From NCBI GenBank assembly GCA_007122565.1, contig SKTJ01000232.1:1-5036 (forward strand): DNA of 5,036 bases, written 5' to 3'. Both the position numbers and the translations under genes were made by a program. The notes beneath the pieces were generated by a model. That model did not search any database, was not told the origin of the DNA, and saw nothing but the letters and a program-made list of their open reading frames with translations. Below are positions 5,004 to 5,036 of the stretch, in pieces (within the stretch, counting starts at the first letter, position 1; each line of letters opens with the position of its first letter). This DNA is from Syntrophomonadaceae bacterium (lineage in GTDB: Bacteria > Bacillota > Dethiobacteria > DTU022 > UBA8154).

Positions 5004-5036
5004 TCCTCTCCCTTTACAATTTCCAGCCCCAGTTCC
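4988..5036 (-). CDS. 3' end of an upstream gene in the lipoyl operon (possibly the partner lipS1)
   Basis: Only the last 15 codons are inside the window: ELGLEIVKGEECCSL, ending at TGA 4990-4988. The stop lies inside the radical SAM gene, overlapping its start by 16 bp, as expected for a tightly packed operon. The tail holds two adjacent cysteines. Identity cannot be shown from 15 residues. The other half of a split lipoyl synthase (LipS1) is the natural guess from context, because LipS2 needs such a partner. One other frame is also short here (stopping at an in-window TAA), so even the coding frame is an inference. Confidence 0.45.
   Translation of the reverse strand, partial: ELGLEIVKGEECCSL
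5008..5015 (-). promoter_or_regulatory. Ribosome binding site of the radical SAM gene
   Basis: AAAGGGAG on the minus strand, 4 nt before GTG 5003 and inside the end of the upstream gene. This fits translational coupling. Confidence 0.5.

Overview
The window looks like chromosome of a Gram-positive, probably anaerobic member of the Firmicutes (Clostridia-like). The evidence is the strong AGGAGG-type ribosome sites, a LipM-type octanoyltransferase, a DUF438/hemerythrin/PAS protein and a moderate base composition with AT-rich intergenic DNA. This lineage call is an inference from gene content; no rRNA or taxonomic marker is present. All confident protein genes lie on the minus strand.

Right half (5036 to 1686, read leftwards): a compact lipoyl-assembly operon. 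The tail of an upstream gene (stop at 4988) overlaps the start of a radical SAM protein (3966-5003). That protein resembles the archaeal/bacterial split lipoyl synthase subunit LipS2. Its 3' end overlaps the start of an octanoyltransferase of the LipM type (3257-3994, catalytic Cys144). After a 167-bp gap containing an 8-bp tandem repeat comes a dihydrolipoamide dehydrogenase (1686-3089). Together these would attach octanoate to a carrier protein such as GcvH (LipM), insert two sulfurs to make lipoyl (LipS-type radical SAM pair), and reoxidise the dihydrolipoyl arm (Lpd). The dehydrogenase carries a glutathione-reductase-like, NADP(H)-type fingerprint in place of the usual NAD-binding residues.

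Middle (951-1685): 735 bp with no confidently identifiable gene. It contains three short candidate ORFs: 41 aa on plus with a near-ideal ribosome site and four regularly spaced cysteines, 55 aa on minus, and a 28-aa membrane peptide on plus. It also holds a GC-rich island with nested inverted repeats, two AT-rich palindromes and a plausible promoter for the gene on its left.

Left end (1-950): a DUF438 + hemerythrin-like + PAS gene running off the window edge. It is interrupted by an apparent one-base deletion near 762, which splits the conserved DUF438 domain between two frames.
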